From Novosphingobium sp. PC22D (lineage in GTDB: Bacteria > Pseudomonadota > Alphaproteobacteria > Sphingomonadales > Sphingomonadaceae), in contig NZ_MWMO01000002.1 in the NCBI RefSeq assembly GCF_002556635.1, positions 186,001-250,000 of the forward strand: DNA of 64,000 nt. Direction: 5' to 3'. Each line of letters starts with the position of its first letter. Position 1 is the stretch's first letter. This document shows, piece after piece, positions 47,676 through 56,533 of this stretch. The notes under the pieces are model-generated. The model saw only the letters and a list, made by a program, of their open reading frames with translations. It was not told where the DNA came from and did no database searches. A program made the translations under genes and the position numbers.

Positions 47676-49535
47676 TCATTCCGCGGGTTCGAGCTCGTCT
47701 TCCTTCGTCAACCGCAACCCGGCGAGCGCCCCGTCGTCGCGCCACTTCGCGAGCATGGCCTCGAAGGCGTAGTAGCCCTCACCCCAAGGCTCGCCGAAAA
47801 TGTGGCGCTTCTTCGTCTCGTCGCCCTCGTTGTTGAAGTAGGACGGCGTGCACGAGTTGACGTACTCGGAATTGTCCACCGCGACCGAGCGCAGGTGCGC
47901 GATGTAGGCATCCTGCGCTTCTTGCGTCGGCTCGATCACGGCCGCGCCGCGCTTGAGCGCCTCGCTGGCGATGTAGCCGATGTGGCGCCCCTGATCGATG
48001 AAGGTCTTCGAGTTCGTGGCGTTGGCCCCGGCCTGGGTAAAGCCAGTGAAGAACATGTTCGGGAAGCCGTGCGCCATCATGCCCTGGAAGGTCTTGAAGC
48101 CCTCGCGCCAGTAATCGTAGATCGAAACTCCATCCGCACCCTCGATCGTCTCGATCCCCCAGCGCCGGTCGAGGTCGTTGGTGACTTCATAGCCCGAGGC
48201 GAAGATCAGGCAGTCGATCTCGTATTCCTCGCCCTTGTGCACGAAGCCATGCTCGGTCAGGCGCTCCAGCCCCTGCGTCTCGGCGACGTCGATCAGCTTC
48301 ACGTTGGGACGGTTGAAGGTCGGATAGAAGTCATCGTTCGAGCAGGGGCGCTTGCACAAGTAGCGGTAATAGGGCTTGAGCGCCTCGGCGGTTTCGGGGT
48401 CGTCCACCATCTCGTCGACGCGGGCGCGCAGCCGCTCCATGACGCGGTAATCCATCACCTCGCGGCGCGCGGCGTATTGCTCCGGCGTTTCGTCGGGCCA
48501 GCCTTCGGCCTCCAGCTCGGCGGCGCAGTTGCGGCTGATCTCGGTCCAGATGTCCTCGACCATGTCGATGTCGCGAGGTGCGATCCGCTCCATCGCGGCG
48601 CGGTGGAAATTGGCGATCCGCCGGTCCTGCCAGCCCGGCTCCTGCGACCAGTACCACTCGGGATCGGTCTCGCGGTTGTTGCGGAAGTCGATCGTCGAGG
48701 GCGTGCGCTGGATGACGTAGAGCTGCTTGGCGTACTTTCCGAGATAGGGCACGACCTGAACCGCGGTGGCCCCGGTCCCGATGATCGCGACGCGCTTGTC
48801 CTTCAGCTTCTCGAGCTCGGGACGGCCCCATTCGCCGCCGGTATATTCATAATCCCAGCGCGCGGTGTGGAACATCTTGCCCTTGAAATCGTCCATGCCG
48901 CGGATGCCGGGCAGCTTGGGCTTGTTGAGCGGCCCCATCGCCAGCACGACGAAGCGGGCCTTGATGTCGTCGCCGCGATTGGTGCCGACGTGCCAGCGGC
49001 TGATCTCCGGGTCCCACTTGAGCGAGGTGATCAGCGTGTGGAACAGCGCCGTGTCATAAAGCCCGTACTTCTCGGCGATGATCCGGCAGTGCTTCTGTAT
49101 CTCGATACCGTCGGCGAACTTCTTCGACGGCATGTATCCGGTTTCCTCGAGCAGCGGCATGTAGCACAGCGCGTCGTTGTCGCACTGAATGCCGGGGTAG
49201 CGGTTCCAGTACCAGGTGCCGCCGAAATCGCCGGCGTGGTCGATGTTGTGAATATCCTCGATGCCCGCCATCTTGAGCTGGGCCGCGACCATCATGCCGC
49301 AATATCCGCCACCTAGGATCACGACGTCGGTCTCGCCGAGGATCGGATCGCGCGGGACCACGGGATTATAGGGGTCTTTCTCGTAGATATCGGCGTACTT
49401 GCCGCTCGTCGGCACGTACTGATCGTTGGCGTCGCGCTTCAGGCGGCGATCGCGCTCGGCGAGATACTTCGCGCGGATCGCGGGAATGTCGATGCCCTCT
49501 GCCGGAGGACACGTGGTGGGGTTGTAGATCGACAT
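47676..49535 (-). CDS. Baeyer-Villiger-type flavin monooxygenase
   Basis: A 619-residue class B flavin monooxygenase. It has an N-terminal extension of ~75 residues, then the FAD motif LGGGYCGMM, the Baeyer-Villiger fingerprint FKGKMFHTARWDYE (FxGxxxHxxxW), and the NADPH-binding motif IGTGATAVQ. The length and extension suit the cyclopentadecanone/steroid/phenylacetone-type Baeyer-Villiger enzymes better than simple FMOs. The ATG at 49535 has GGGAGAG upstream. It would insert oxygen next to a ketone, giving an ester or lactone. It heads an operon with two Rieske genes, behind a palindrome at 49553. Confidence 0.9.
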   Translation of the reverse strand: MSIYNPTTCPPAEGIDIPAIRAKYLAERDRRLKRDANDQYVPTSGKYADIYEKDPYNPVVPRDPILGETDVVILGGGYCGMMVAAQLKMAGIEDIHNIDHAGDFGGTWYWNRYPGIQCDNDALCYMPLLEETGYMPSKKFADGIEIQKHCRIIAEKYGLYDTALFHTLITSLKWDPEISRWHVGTNRGDDIKARFVVLAMGPLNKPKLPGIRGMDDFKGKMFHTARWDYEYTGGEWGRPELEKLKDKRVAIIGTGATAVQVVPYLGKYAKQLYVIQRTPSTIDFRNNRETDPEWYWSQEPGWQDRRIANFHRAAMERIAPRDIDMVEDIWTEISRNCAAELEAEGWPDETPEQYAARREVMDYRVMERLRARVDEMVDDPETAEALKPYYRYLCKRPCSNDDFYPTFNRPNVKLIDVAETQGLERLTEHGFVHKGEEYEIDCLIFASGYEVTNDLDRRWGIETIEGADGVSIYDYWREGFKTFQGMMAHGFPNMFFTGFTQAGANATNSKTFIDQGRHIGYIASEALKRGAAVIEPTQEAQDAYIAHLRSVAVDNSEYVNSCTPSYFNNEGDETKKRHIFGEPWGEGYYAFEAMLAKWRDDGALAGLRLTKEDELEPAE

Positions 49536-49552
49536 CGTTCTCTCCCGCTTAA

Positions 49553-49568
49553 TCAACAACACTGTTGA
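49553..49568. promoter_or_regulatory. 16-bp inverted repeat upstream of Baeyer-Villiger-type gene
   Basis: TCAACA-ACAC-TGTTGA has perfect 6-bp arms and lies 18 bp before the ATG of the minus-strand gene, where a bound protein would block transcription or elongation. The half-site resembles the TGAACA/TGTTCA palindrome at 44740. Confidence 0.55.
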
Positions 49569-49595
49569 CTTATTAGCGAGTCGAACCGCGTCGAA

Positions 49596-49611
49596 CTTTG
49601 ATCTCGATCAA
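49596..49611. promoter_or_regulatory. AGATCAAAG element with FNR-like box
   Basis: On the minus strand AGATCAAAG (49604-49596) matches the element at 44788-44780. TTGATCTCGATCAA (49598-49611) is also an exact TTGAT-N4-ATCAA match to the FNR/FixK consensus. Which of the two readings is functional cannot be told from sequence; the shared AGATCAAAG is the one conserved in both promoters. Confidence 0.4.
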
Positions 49612-49714
49612 CGAGGCCTCCCGGCTTGGCCGGTGCCGCCCCAGGGATGTCGGAGGAATTGTGCTAGAGGGCGGCGCAACGACCAATACCGCACGACCGC
49701 CATGGAGAGAGGCT

Positions 49715-50473
49715 ATGACCGCCAAGCTGCTATCGGGCAAGATCGCCATCGTCACCGGAGCCTCGAGCGGCCTCGGCGAGCACTTCGCGAGGACGCTCGC
49801 CGGCGCCGGCGCGAACCTCGCCCTGATCGCGCGCCGCGAAGACCGGCTCGTGGTGCTCGCCGAAGAATTGCGCGCGACCGGAGTCGAGGTTCTCACGGTC
49901 ACCGCCGATCTCAAGGCCGACGGGAGCCCCGAACGCTGCGTCGCCGAGACCGTCGCCGGGCTCGGCGCTCCCGACATCCTCGTCAACAACGCCGGCGTCA
50001 CCCGCACGCAGCCTGCAATGGACTACGATGGCGACGCCTTCGCCCACCTGTTCGAGATCAACGTGCGCGCGCCGTTCGAGATGGCCCGGCACACCGCGCG
50101 GCAGATGAAGGGAAAGGGCGGTTCGATCATCAACATCGCCTCTATCCTCGGCTTGCGCCAGGGGGGCAACGTCACGCCCTATGCGATGTCGAAAGCGGCC
50201 ATCCTGCAAATGACCAGGCAGCTCGCGCTCGAATGGGCGCGCTACGGCATCCGCGTCAACGCGCTGGCGCCGGGCTACCTCGAGACCGAGCTCAATCAGG
50301 CGTTTTTCGCAAGCGATGCGGGCGAGCGGCTGATCAAGCGCATCCCGCAGCGCCGGCTTGGCTCGCTCAACGAACTCGACGGCCCGCTGCTGCTGCTGGC
50401 ATCGGACCAGTCGTCCTACATGACCGGCTCCGACATCGTCGTCGACGGCGGCCATCTCGTTTCCACGCTTTGA
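49715..50473 (+). CDS. SDR-family oxidoreductase
   Basis: A 252-residue short-chain dehydrogenase of typical length. It shows TGASSGLGEHFA, NNAGVTRTQ and the catalytic YAMSK, and ends with the usual GSDIVVDGGHL segment. The ATG at 49715 has GGAGAGAGG upstream; the longer in-frame extension lacks one. It is divergent from the Baeyer-Villiger-type gene, so it may oxidise an alcohol to the ketone that the monooxygenase uses. A hairpin at 50607 follows. Confidence 0.9.
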   Translation: MTAKLLSGKIAIVTGASSGLGEHFARTLAGAGANLALIARREDRLVVLAEELRATGVEVLTVTADLKADGSPERCVAETVAGLGAPDILVNNAGVTRTQPAMDYDGDAFAHLFEINVRAPFEMARHTARQMKGKGGSIINIASILGLRQGGNVTPYAMSKAAILQMTRQLALEWARYGIRVNALAPGYLETELNQAFFASDAGERLIKRIPQRRLGSLNELDGPLLLLASDQSSYMTGSDIVVDGGHLVSTL

Positions 50474-50606
50474 AGCCGATCTGCCGCGACGGACGATCCG
50501 GGGGTCGCCGCCTGCACGCGGAAGGCATGCGCGAGCGTTTCGCCGGTTGACCGCCGCCCGGGGGCTAATGTCGCCATCCGATATCGCCGTCTGGCCGCGC
50601 GACCGA

Positions 50607-50630
50607 TCCGGACCGTGGAATTGGTCCGGA
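50607..50630. terminator. Stem-loop after SDR gene
   Basis: TCCGGACC-gtggaatt-GGTCCGGA is a perfect 8-bp stem followed by AACTCTTTG. It lies 134 bp after the SDR stop and 57 bp before the next gene, so it may be a terminator or part of the next leader. Confidence 0.4.
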
Positions 50631-50686
50631 AACTCTTTGTCCGCTGACTTGTTGGCTTAGGGAACGCCGGAGCGACGGAGGACCGC

Positions 50687-53164
50687 GTGAGCGAGCACGC
50701 CGCCAGACAGAAACCCCTGGTCATCATCACCGGAGCGGCGGGAAACCTGGGAACCTCCCTGTTCCGCGCGCTTGAAGATCAATTCACCATCGTCGGCCTC
50801 GATCGCGCCGCCGGGACCGAAGGCATGGAGATCGTCGAGTTCGACATCACCTCGCCATCGTCGGTCTCGCTGGCGCTGGACAAGATCGGTGAGCAATACG
50901 GCCGCAAGGTGGCGGCGATGATCCATCTCGTCGCCTTCTTCGACTTTTCCGGCAAGCCGAGCCCGCTCTACGAAAAGGTCAATGTCGAAGGGACGCGCAA
51001 CCTGCTTACCGCGCTCGCGGACTTCGAGGTCGAGCGCTTCGTCTATGCCTCGACCATGCTCGTTCACGCGCCGGTCGATCCGGGCCGTCGGATCGACGAG
51101 CAATCGCCGCTCGGGCCGCGCTGGGAGTATCCGCGCTCCAAGCTCGAGGTCGAGGAGACGATCCGGCAGAACGCAACGATGCCCTACACGATCCTGCGGC
51201 TCGCCGGGGTCTATGACGAGGCCACAGCGGTTCCCACGCTCTCCCAGCAGATCGCGCGCATCTACGAACGCCAGCTCGAATCCCACCTCTATTCCGGAGC
51301 GCTCGACGCCGGGCAATCGATGCTCCACCGCGACGACATGGTCGAGGCCGTCAAGCGCGCCGTCGAGCGCCGGGGACAGCTTCCCGACGATGCCGTCGTG
51401 CTGGTCGGCGAGCCCTTCGCGCCCGGCTACGACGCGCTCCAGGACGAGATCGGCGAGCTGGTTCACGGCAAGGACGCATGGGAGACGATTAAGGTGCCCA
51501 AGCCCTTCGCCAAGGCGGGCGCGCTTGCGCAGGAGAAGCTCGAACCGGTCATCCCCGACGCGATCGATCAGGGCGAACCGCCCTTCATCCGCCCGTTCAT
51601 GATCGACATGGCCGACGATCATTACGCGCTCGACATCAAGCGGACCGAAGACTGGCTCGGCTGGCGCCCGCGCCATCGCCTCCAGGACGAATTGCCGGCC
51701 ATGATCGCCAACCTCAAGGCGGACCCCGCCGCCTGGTACGAGCGCAACAAGATCACTCCGCCCGACTGGATGCGCGAAGCGGCCGAGGTCGGCGAGGAAC
51801 CCGAAGACCTGCGCGCCGAGGTCGAGACCGTGCGGATCGACCGGCACCGGGCGACGCGATGGGCACACTTCGCCAACATGGCGCTAGCCTTCTGGCTGAT
51901 CACGCAACCTCCGCTCATCGGCATCGGCCAGCCCGGCTATGCCTGGAGCGAGGTTGCACTGGGCGTGGCGCTGCTGGTGACGGCCACGCTTTCGCTGAGC
52001 TGGCGCTTCGGCTGGGCGCGCTGGGCCTCGGCCGCGATCGGCGCGCTGGTCATGGCGCTGCCGGTACTGTTCGTGACGCCGAACGCAGCGGCCTATCTCT
52101 CCGACACGCTCGCGGGCGGCCTGATCTTCGCCTTCGCGGTGGGCACGCCGCCCGAAGTGGGGCCCGACATCTCCGCCCGCCGCGCCGAGCCCGAGATACC
52201 GCACGGCTGGAGCTTCAACCCCTCGGCCTGGGTGCAGCGGCTTCCGGTGATCGTGCTCGCGATCGTCGGGCTGCTGTTCTCGCGCTACCTCGCGGCCTAC
52301 CAGATGGGCCACGTCGACAGCGTGTGGGAGCCGTTCTTCGCCGGGTCCGCGGCAGACCCGCGGAACGGCACCGAGGAGATCGTCACCTCCAGCGTCTCCG
52401 AAGCCTGGCCGGTGCCCGACGCCGCGCTGGGTGCCTATACCTACATGCTCGAAATCCTGACCGGCATCGTCGGCTCGCGGGCGCGCTGGCGGACGATGCC
52501 CTGGCTCGTGGTCGCCTTCGGGCTGATGATCGTTCCGCTCGGCATCGTCTCGATCGCCTTCATCGTCATCCAGCCGATCGTCATCGGCACCTGGAGCACG
52601 CTGGCGCTGATCGGCGCGACGGCCATGCTGGTGCAGATCCCCTATTCGCTGGACGAACTGGCGGCGAGCCTCTCGTACATCAACCGGCGCCGCAAGAAGG
52701 GCGAAAACCTGCTGCGGGTCCTGCTGTTCGGCGGTCCCGACGAAGGCAAGCGGCTGACCGAGCCCTATCGCGAATTCGAGCGGTCTCCGGGCGCGATCCT
52801 GCATGCGATGTGGTCGGGCGCGGTGAACCTGCCCTGGACGCTGTGGCTCGCCGGACTGATCGGCCTGTCGTTCCTGTTCACCCGGCTCACGCTCGGCGCG
52901 CAAGGCGGCATGGCGGATGCCGATCACCTGCTCGGCTCGCTCGTGATCACGGTGCTCGCCGTCGCCGCCGCCGAAGTGACCCGCGCAGCGCGCTTCCTCC
53001 TGCTGCCGATCGGAGTGGGTTTCGCCGTCTCGCCCTGGCTCTACGATGGGTCCCTGGCCCACATGATTGTGAGCGTGGCGGGCGGAGCTGCGATCTGCGC
53101 GCTTTGCTTCAAGCGGGGCCGCATCGTTGAAAGCTACGGCACGCTCCAGCCCCTGATCCGCTGA
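50687..53164 (+). CDS. NAD-dependent epimerase fused to SPW-repeat/VKOR-like membrane domain
   Basis: An 825-residue two-part protein. Residues ~10-350 are an extended SDR/epimerase domain with TGAAGNLGTSLFRA and the catalytic YPRSK. Residues ~395-825 are membrane-embedded. They begin with an SPW-repeat-like pair of helices (~395-475), continue with a segment resembling VKOR-family proteins that accompany SPW repeats (TSSVSEAWPVPDAALG, then MPWLVVAFGLMIVPLGIVS), and end with another SPW-type motif (GVGFAVSPWLYDG). Where I recall a W-C-T-L-C redox motif in relatives, this protein reads W-S-T-L-A (S637, A640). The start is a GTG preceded by GGAGG. The exchanger gene follows after 4 bp. The function is unknown. 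Confidence 0.75.
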   Translation: MSEHAARQKPLVIITGAAGNLGTSLFRALEDQFTIVGLDRAAGTEGMEIVEFDITSPSSVSLALDKIGEQYGRKVAAMIHLVAFFDFSGKPSPLYEKVNVEGTRNLLTALADFEVERFVYASTMLVHAPVDPGRRIDEQSPLGPRWEYPRSKLEVEETIRQNATMPYTILRLAGVYDEATAVPTLSQQIARIYERQLESHLYSGALDAGQSMLHRDDMVEAVKRAVERRGQLPDDAVVLVGEPFAPGYDALQDEIGELVHGKDAWETIKVPKPFAKAGALAQEKLEPVIPDAIDQGEPPFIRPFMIDMADDHYALDIKRTEDWLGWRPRHRLQDELPAMIANLKADPAAWYERNKITPPDWMREAAEVGEEPEDLRAEVETVRIDRHRATRWAHFANMALAFWLITQPPLIGIGQPGYAWSEVALGVALLVTATLSLSWRFGWARWASAAIGALVMALPVLFVTPNAAAYLSDTLAGGLIFAFAVGTPPEVGPDISARRAEPEIPHGWSFNPSAWVQRLPVIVLAIVGLLFSRYLAAYQMGHVDSVWEPFFAGSAADPRNGTEEIVTSSVSEAWPVPDAALGAYTYMLEILTGIVGSRARWRTMPWLVVAFGLMIVPLGIVSIAFIVIQPIVIGTWSTLALIGATAMLVQIPYSLDELAASLSYINRRRKKGENLLRVLLFGGPDEGKRLTEPYREFERSPGAILHAMWSGAVNLPWTLWLAGLIGLSFLFTRLTLGAQGGMADADHLLGSLVITVLAVAAAEVTRAARFLLLPIGVGFAVSPWLYDGSLAHMIVSVAGGAAICALCFKRGRIVESYGTLQPLIR

Positions 53165-53168
53165 CACG

Positions 53169-54206
53169 ATGCCCGATTTCTCCGCACTTTCGTTGCCCGT
53201 CCTCGGTCTGGCGTTCCTCGGTGCGGCCGCCGTCGTCTGGTTCGCGGGCGCGAAGCTGGCGGGCTATGCCGACGAGATCGCCGACCGATCCGGCCTCGGA
53301 CACGCCGTCGTCGGCGTCCTGCTGCTCGGCGCGGCGACCTCCCTGCCCGAGATCGCGACAACCGGGGTCGCCAGCCTGACCGGCAACGGCCGGATGGCCG
53401 TGAACAACCTGATCGGCGGGGTCTCTTTCCAGATCGTAGTATTGGCGCTGGCCGATCTCTTCGTCAGACGCGGCGCACTGACCGCGATGGTCCCGGGGCC
53501 CCGCACGATGCTCAACGCGATAATCTCGATCGTGCTGCTCGTGCTGGTCACGATCGGCGTGATGATGGGCGACTGGCCGATTCCCGGGCTCGGGATCGGC
53601 GTCTTCCCGCTGCTTATCGCGGTCACCTACGTCCTCTCCGTCTGGCTGCTGAACAAGGAAGGGTCTGCGTCGGGCTGGACGCCGACCGAGATATTCGTCG
53701 AGCCAGACGAGCGCGTGCAGGCCGACTTCCTGGCGAAGCGCAAGCTCGTGGCGCTCACCACGGGGGCCGCGCTCGCCATCCTGCTGGCGGGTACGGTGCT
53801 GACGCTCAGTGCCGAGGCCATGGCGGAGAAGTCCGGTCTCGACACGGGGTTGCTCGGTCTCACGCTGCTCGCCGCCGCGACGTCCCTGCCCGAACTGAGC
53901 ACCTCGATCGCGGCGGTCCGCATCAACCGCGCGGAACTCGCGATCGGCGACGTGCTGGGCGGCAACATGTTCGACATCGCACTGGTGCTGCTGGTCGACG
54001 CGGGCCTGCGGGGCGGACTGGCGCTGCGGCAGGTCGACCAGGCATCCATGACGGCGGCACTGATCGGCATCCTGCTTACGGCGATCTTCCTTGTCGGCCT
54101 GATCGAACGCCGCGACAAGGCGTTCCTCAGGATGGGCTACGACTCGCTTGCCGTGCTCATCGTCTACATCGCGGGGATGGGCGCGATCGGGTTCATGAGC
54201 TTGTGA
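53169..54206 (+). CDS. CaCA-family cation/proton or Na/Ca exchanger
   Basis: A 345-residue inner-membrane exchanger with about ten helices. The two inverted alpha-repeats are clear: [13 protein letters not shown] with the GG-x-S-x-Q-I region, and [12 protein letters not shown] with [12 protein letters not shown], carrying the acidic residues that bind the cation. A cytosolic loop of about 45 residues separates the halves. The ATG lies 4 bp after the epimerase fusion stop, so the two are in one operon. The transported ion (calcium, potassium or other) cannot be fixed from sequence. Confidence 0.88.
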   Translation: MPDFSALSLPVLGLAFLGAAAVVWFAGAKLAGYADEIADRSGLGHAVVGVLLLGAATSLPEIATTGVASLTGNGRMAVNNLIGGVSFQIVVLALADLFVRRGALTAMVPGPRTMLNAIISIVLLVLVTIGVMMGDWPIPGLGIGVFPLLIAVTYVLSVWLLNKEGSASGWTPTEIFVEPDERVQADFLAKRKLVALTTGAALAILLAGTVLTLSAEAMAEKSGLDTGLLGLTLLAAATSLPELSTSIAAVRINRAELAIGDVLGGNMFDIALVLLVDAGLRGGLALRQVDQASMTAALIGILLTAIFLVGLIERRDKAFLRMGYDSLAVLIVYIAGMGAIGFMSL

Positions 54207-54232
54207 CCATCGGCTGCTCCAAGGAGACGGAA

Positions 54233-55624
54233 ATGAGTGATACGCGCACCGAACACGACTCGATCGGCGATATCGAGGTTGCGCGCGACAAGTTGTGGGG
54301 CGCCCAGTCGCAGCGTTCGCTGGAGAATTTCCGGATCGGCGGCGAGCGCATGCCGATCGCCATCGTCCATGCCATCGCGCAAGTGAAGCGCGCCGCCGCC
54401 CAAGTCAATCGCGACATGGGCCATCTCGACGCGGAACTGGCCGAGGCGATCGTGGCGGCGTCCGACGAGGTCATCGCCGGACGGCACGACGACCAGTTTC
54501 CACTCGTCGTCTGGCAGACCGGATCGGGCACGCAGTCGAACATGAACGTCAACGAAGTCGTCGCCAATCGTGCCAACGAGATCCTGGGCGGCGCGCGCGG
54601 CGAATACGCGCGGGTGCATCCCAACGATCACGTCAATCGCAGTCAATCCTCTAACGACACCGTTCCCACCGCGATCCACATCGCCGCCGCGACGGCGATC
54701 CGCGACCGGCTGCTCCCCGCGCTCGATGCGCTCCATACCGCGCTACGCGCCAAGTCCGAGGCGTGGGCCGAGATCATCAAGATCGGGCGGACGCACACCC
54801 AGGATGCGACCCCGCTGACGCTCGGGCAGGAGGTATCGGGCTATGCGATGCAGGTCGCCAACGGGCGCGCGCGCATCGAGGCCGCCCTGCCGGGGCTCCA
54901 CCAGATCGCGCAGGGCGGGACCGCGGTCGGAACCGGGCTCAACGCGCCGGCGGGCTTCGCCGAGGCCATCGCCGAAGCGCTGTCCGCCGCGACGGGCCTG
55001 CCGCTGGTCAGCGCGCCCAACAAGTTCGAGGCGCTGGCGGGGCAGGACGCGCTGCTGTTCTGCCACGGTGCCCTCAACACGCTCGCCGCCTCGCTGTTCA
55101 AGATCGCCAACGACATCCGCTACCTGGGCTCGGGGCCGCGTGCGGGATTGGGCGAACTCGCGCTTCCCGCCAACGAGCCGGGCTCCTCGATCATGCCCGG
55201 CAAGGTGAACCCGACCCAGTGCGAGGCGATGACGCAGGTCTGCGCGCAAGTGTTCGGCAATCACGCGACGGTGACCTTCGCGGACAGTCAGGGGCAGTTC
55301 GAACTCAATGTCTACCGGCCGCTCGTCGGCTTCAACGTCCTCCAGTCGATCACCCTGCTCGCGGACGCGGCGGACAGCTTTCGCGAGCATCTGGTCGAGG
55401 GGCTGGAGCCGCGCGAGGATAATATCGCGGCGAGCCTCGATCGCTCGCTCATGCTCGTCACCGCGCTCGCTCCCTCGATCGGCTACGAGGCGGCGGCGAA
55501 AATCGCCAAGCGGGCGCACGAGACGGGCCAGACATTGCGCGAAGCCGCGCTCGAAAGCGGCAAGATCAGCGCGCAGGACTACGACGCCATCGTGCGGCCG
55601 GAACAGATGCTGGGCCCGGCGTGA
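54233..55624 (+). CDS. fumC: Class II fumarate hydratase
   Basis: A 463-residue cytosolic TCA-cycle enzyme interconverting fumarate and (S)-malate without an iron-sulfur cluster. Signature segments are [12 protein letters not shown], the substrate loop [22 protein letters not shown] and the catalytic-loop motif [11 protein letters not shown]. The ATG at 54233 follows AAGGAGACGGAA. It lies 26 bp after the exchanger gene in the same direction and is convergent with the oxidase operon. Confidence 0.97.
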   Translation: MSDTRTEHDSIGDIEVARDKLWGAQSQRSLENFRIGGERMPIAIVHAIAQVKRAAAQVNRDMGHLDAELAEAIVAASDEVIAGRHDDQFPLVVWQTGSGTQSNMNVNEVVANRANEILGGARGEYARVHPNDHVNRSQSSNDTVPTAIHIAAATAIRDRLLPALDALHTALRAKSEAWAEIIKIGRTHTQDATPLTLGQEVSGYAMQVANGRARIEAALPGLHQIAQGGTAVGTGLNAPAGFAEAIAEALSAATGLPLVSAPNKFEALAGQDALLFCHGALNTLAASLFKIANDIRYLGSGPRAGLGELALPANEPGSSIMPGKVNPTQCEAMTQVCAQVFGNHATVTFADSQGQFELNVYRPLVGFNVLQSITLLADAADSFREHLVEGLEPREDNIAASLDRSLMLVTALAPSIGYEAAAKIAKRAHETGQTLREAALESGKISAQDYDAIVRPEQMLGPA

Positions 55625-55646
55625 CGGACGCGGCGGGTCGGCGGCG

Positions 55647-55910
55647 TCAGCGCGTCGTCAGGTCGGCGGCCAGCAGGGTGAGCAGGAAGGCCAGCCAGAT
55701 GAAGCCCGCCATTCCGGCGAGCCGGGCAAGTCCGCCCTCCTCGCGCAGTTCCATGAAGAACCACAGGACGAGGCCTGCCTTCGCGGCGGCGATGGCATAG
55801 CTGATCACCGGCAGGACAGGTCCCAGCGGCAGGAAAGACGCGCCGATGGTGAGCGCCAGCAGGCCCATCAGCGCGGCCCAGACGAGGACGAGGCGCAAGC
55901 TTGCCGTCAT
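55647..55910 (-). CDS. Cytochrome c oxidase subunit IV-like small membrane protein
   Basis: An 87-residue protein with three predicted helices (about residues 7-28, 33-54 and 64-83), the architecture of prokaryotic COX4/CyoD-type subunits; the second helix includes AKAGLVLWFFMELRE, a typical COX4 pattern. Its ATG shares one base with the subunit III stop. It is the last gene of the ACIII-oxidase operon and presumably stabilises the oxidase. Confidence 0.82.
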   Translation of the reverse strand: MTASLRLVLVWAALMGLLALTIGASFLPLGPVLPVISYAIAAAKAGLVLWFFMELREEGGLARLAGMAGFIWLAFLLTLLAADLTTR

Positions 55911-56533
55911 CAGCGCGCCAGGTACAGCGTGGGATAGAGGAAGATCCAGATCAGATCGACGAGGTGCCAGTAGAGCGCGACATTGCCCAGCGTCGTCGCC
56001 TCACGCTCCGCGCGCGCCGCGCCCTTGGGCCAGATCATCATACCCAGCAACGTCAGCCCGCCCGTAACGTGGAGGGCGTGAAGCCCGGTCGCGCAGAAAT
56101 AGAGCACCATGAACAGTTCGTGCGGCCCGCCATGCAGTTTGGCGTCGCTGAAGCGCGGCACGACGCCCTCGCGCCACTCGATCGCGTATTCGGTCCCCTT
56201 GATCGCGAGGAACGCGAGGCCGAGAGCGATCGCGAAGCCGAGCAGCCAGCCCGACAGCCGCGCCCGCCCTGCCCGGGTCGCCTCCAGCGCGCCCGCGACC
56301 AGCGCGCTGGAAGTGAGCAGCACCGCCGTGTTGATGCCGCCCAGCCAGTAATGCATCTCCTTGGAGGCGGCGATGTAGTCGTGCGAATGCTGCAGGCGCA
56401 GTACCATGGCCGCGGCGAACAGGCCGCCGAACAGCATCACCTCGGAGCCCAGGAACAGCAGCATGCCCAGCCGGTCCGCCTCGCGCTGCCGGTCGAGCCG
56501 CGTGAAGGGATCGTGGAGCGCGCGTTCAGACAC
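55910..56533 (-). CDS. ctaE: Cytochrome c oxidase subunit III
   Basis: A 207-residue subunit III with about five helices. Conserved segments include [19 protein letters not shown], the KGTEY motif with its helix-III acidic residue, [13 protein letters not shown] with GLHALHV, and a C-terminal [12 protein letters not shown]. The start is the GTG at 56533, overlapping the end of ctaD by 8 bp, with AAGGAGG upstream. The five-helix length (lacking the first two helices of mitochondrial COX3) is usual for caa3-type oxidases. Confidence 0.93.
   Translation of the reverse strand: MSERALHDPFTRLDRQREADRLGMLLFLGSEVMLFGGLFAAAMVLRLQHSHDYIAASKEMHYWLGGINTAVLLTSSALVAGALEATRAGRARLSGWLLGFAIALGLAFLAIKGTEYAIEWREGVVPRFSDAKLHGGPHELFMVLYFCATGLHALHVTGGLTLLGMMIWPKGAARAEREATTLGNVALYWHLVDLIWIFLYPTLYLAR

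Noticed and set aside
50560..50600. AraC-type TGTCG site upstream of the epimerase fusion
   Set aside because: Only one TGTCG is present; the position 21 bp on either side does not match.
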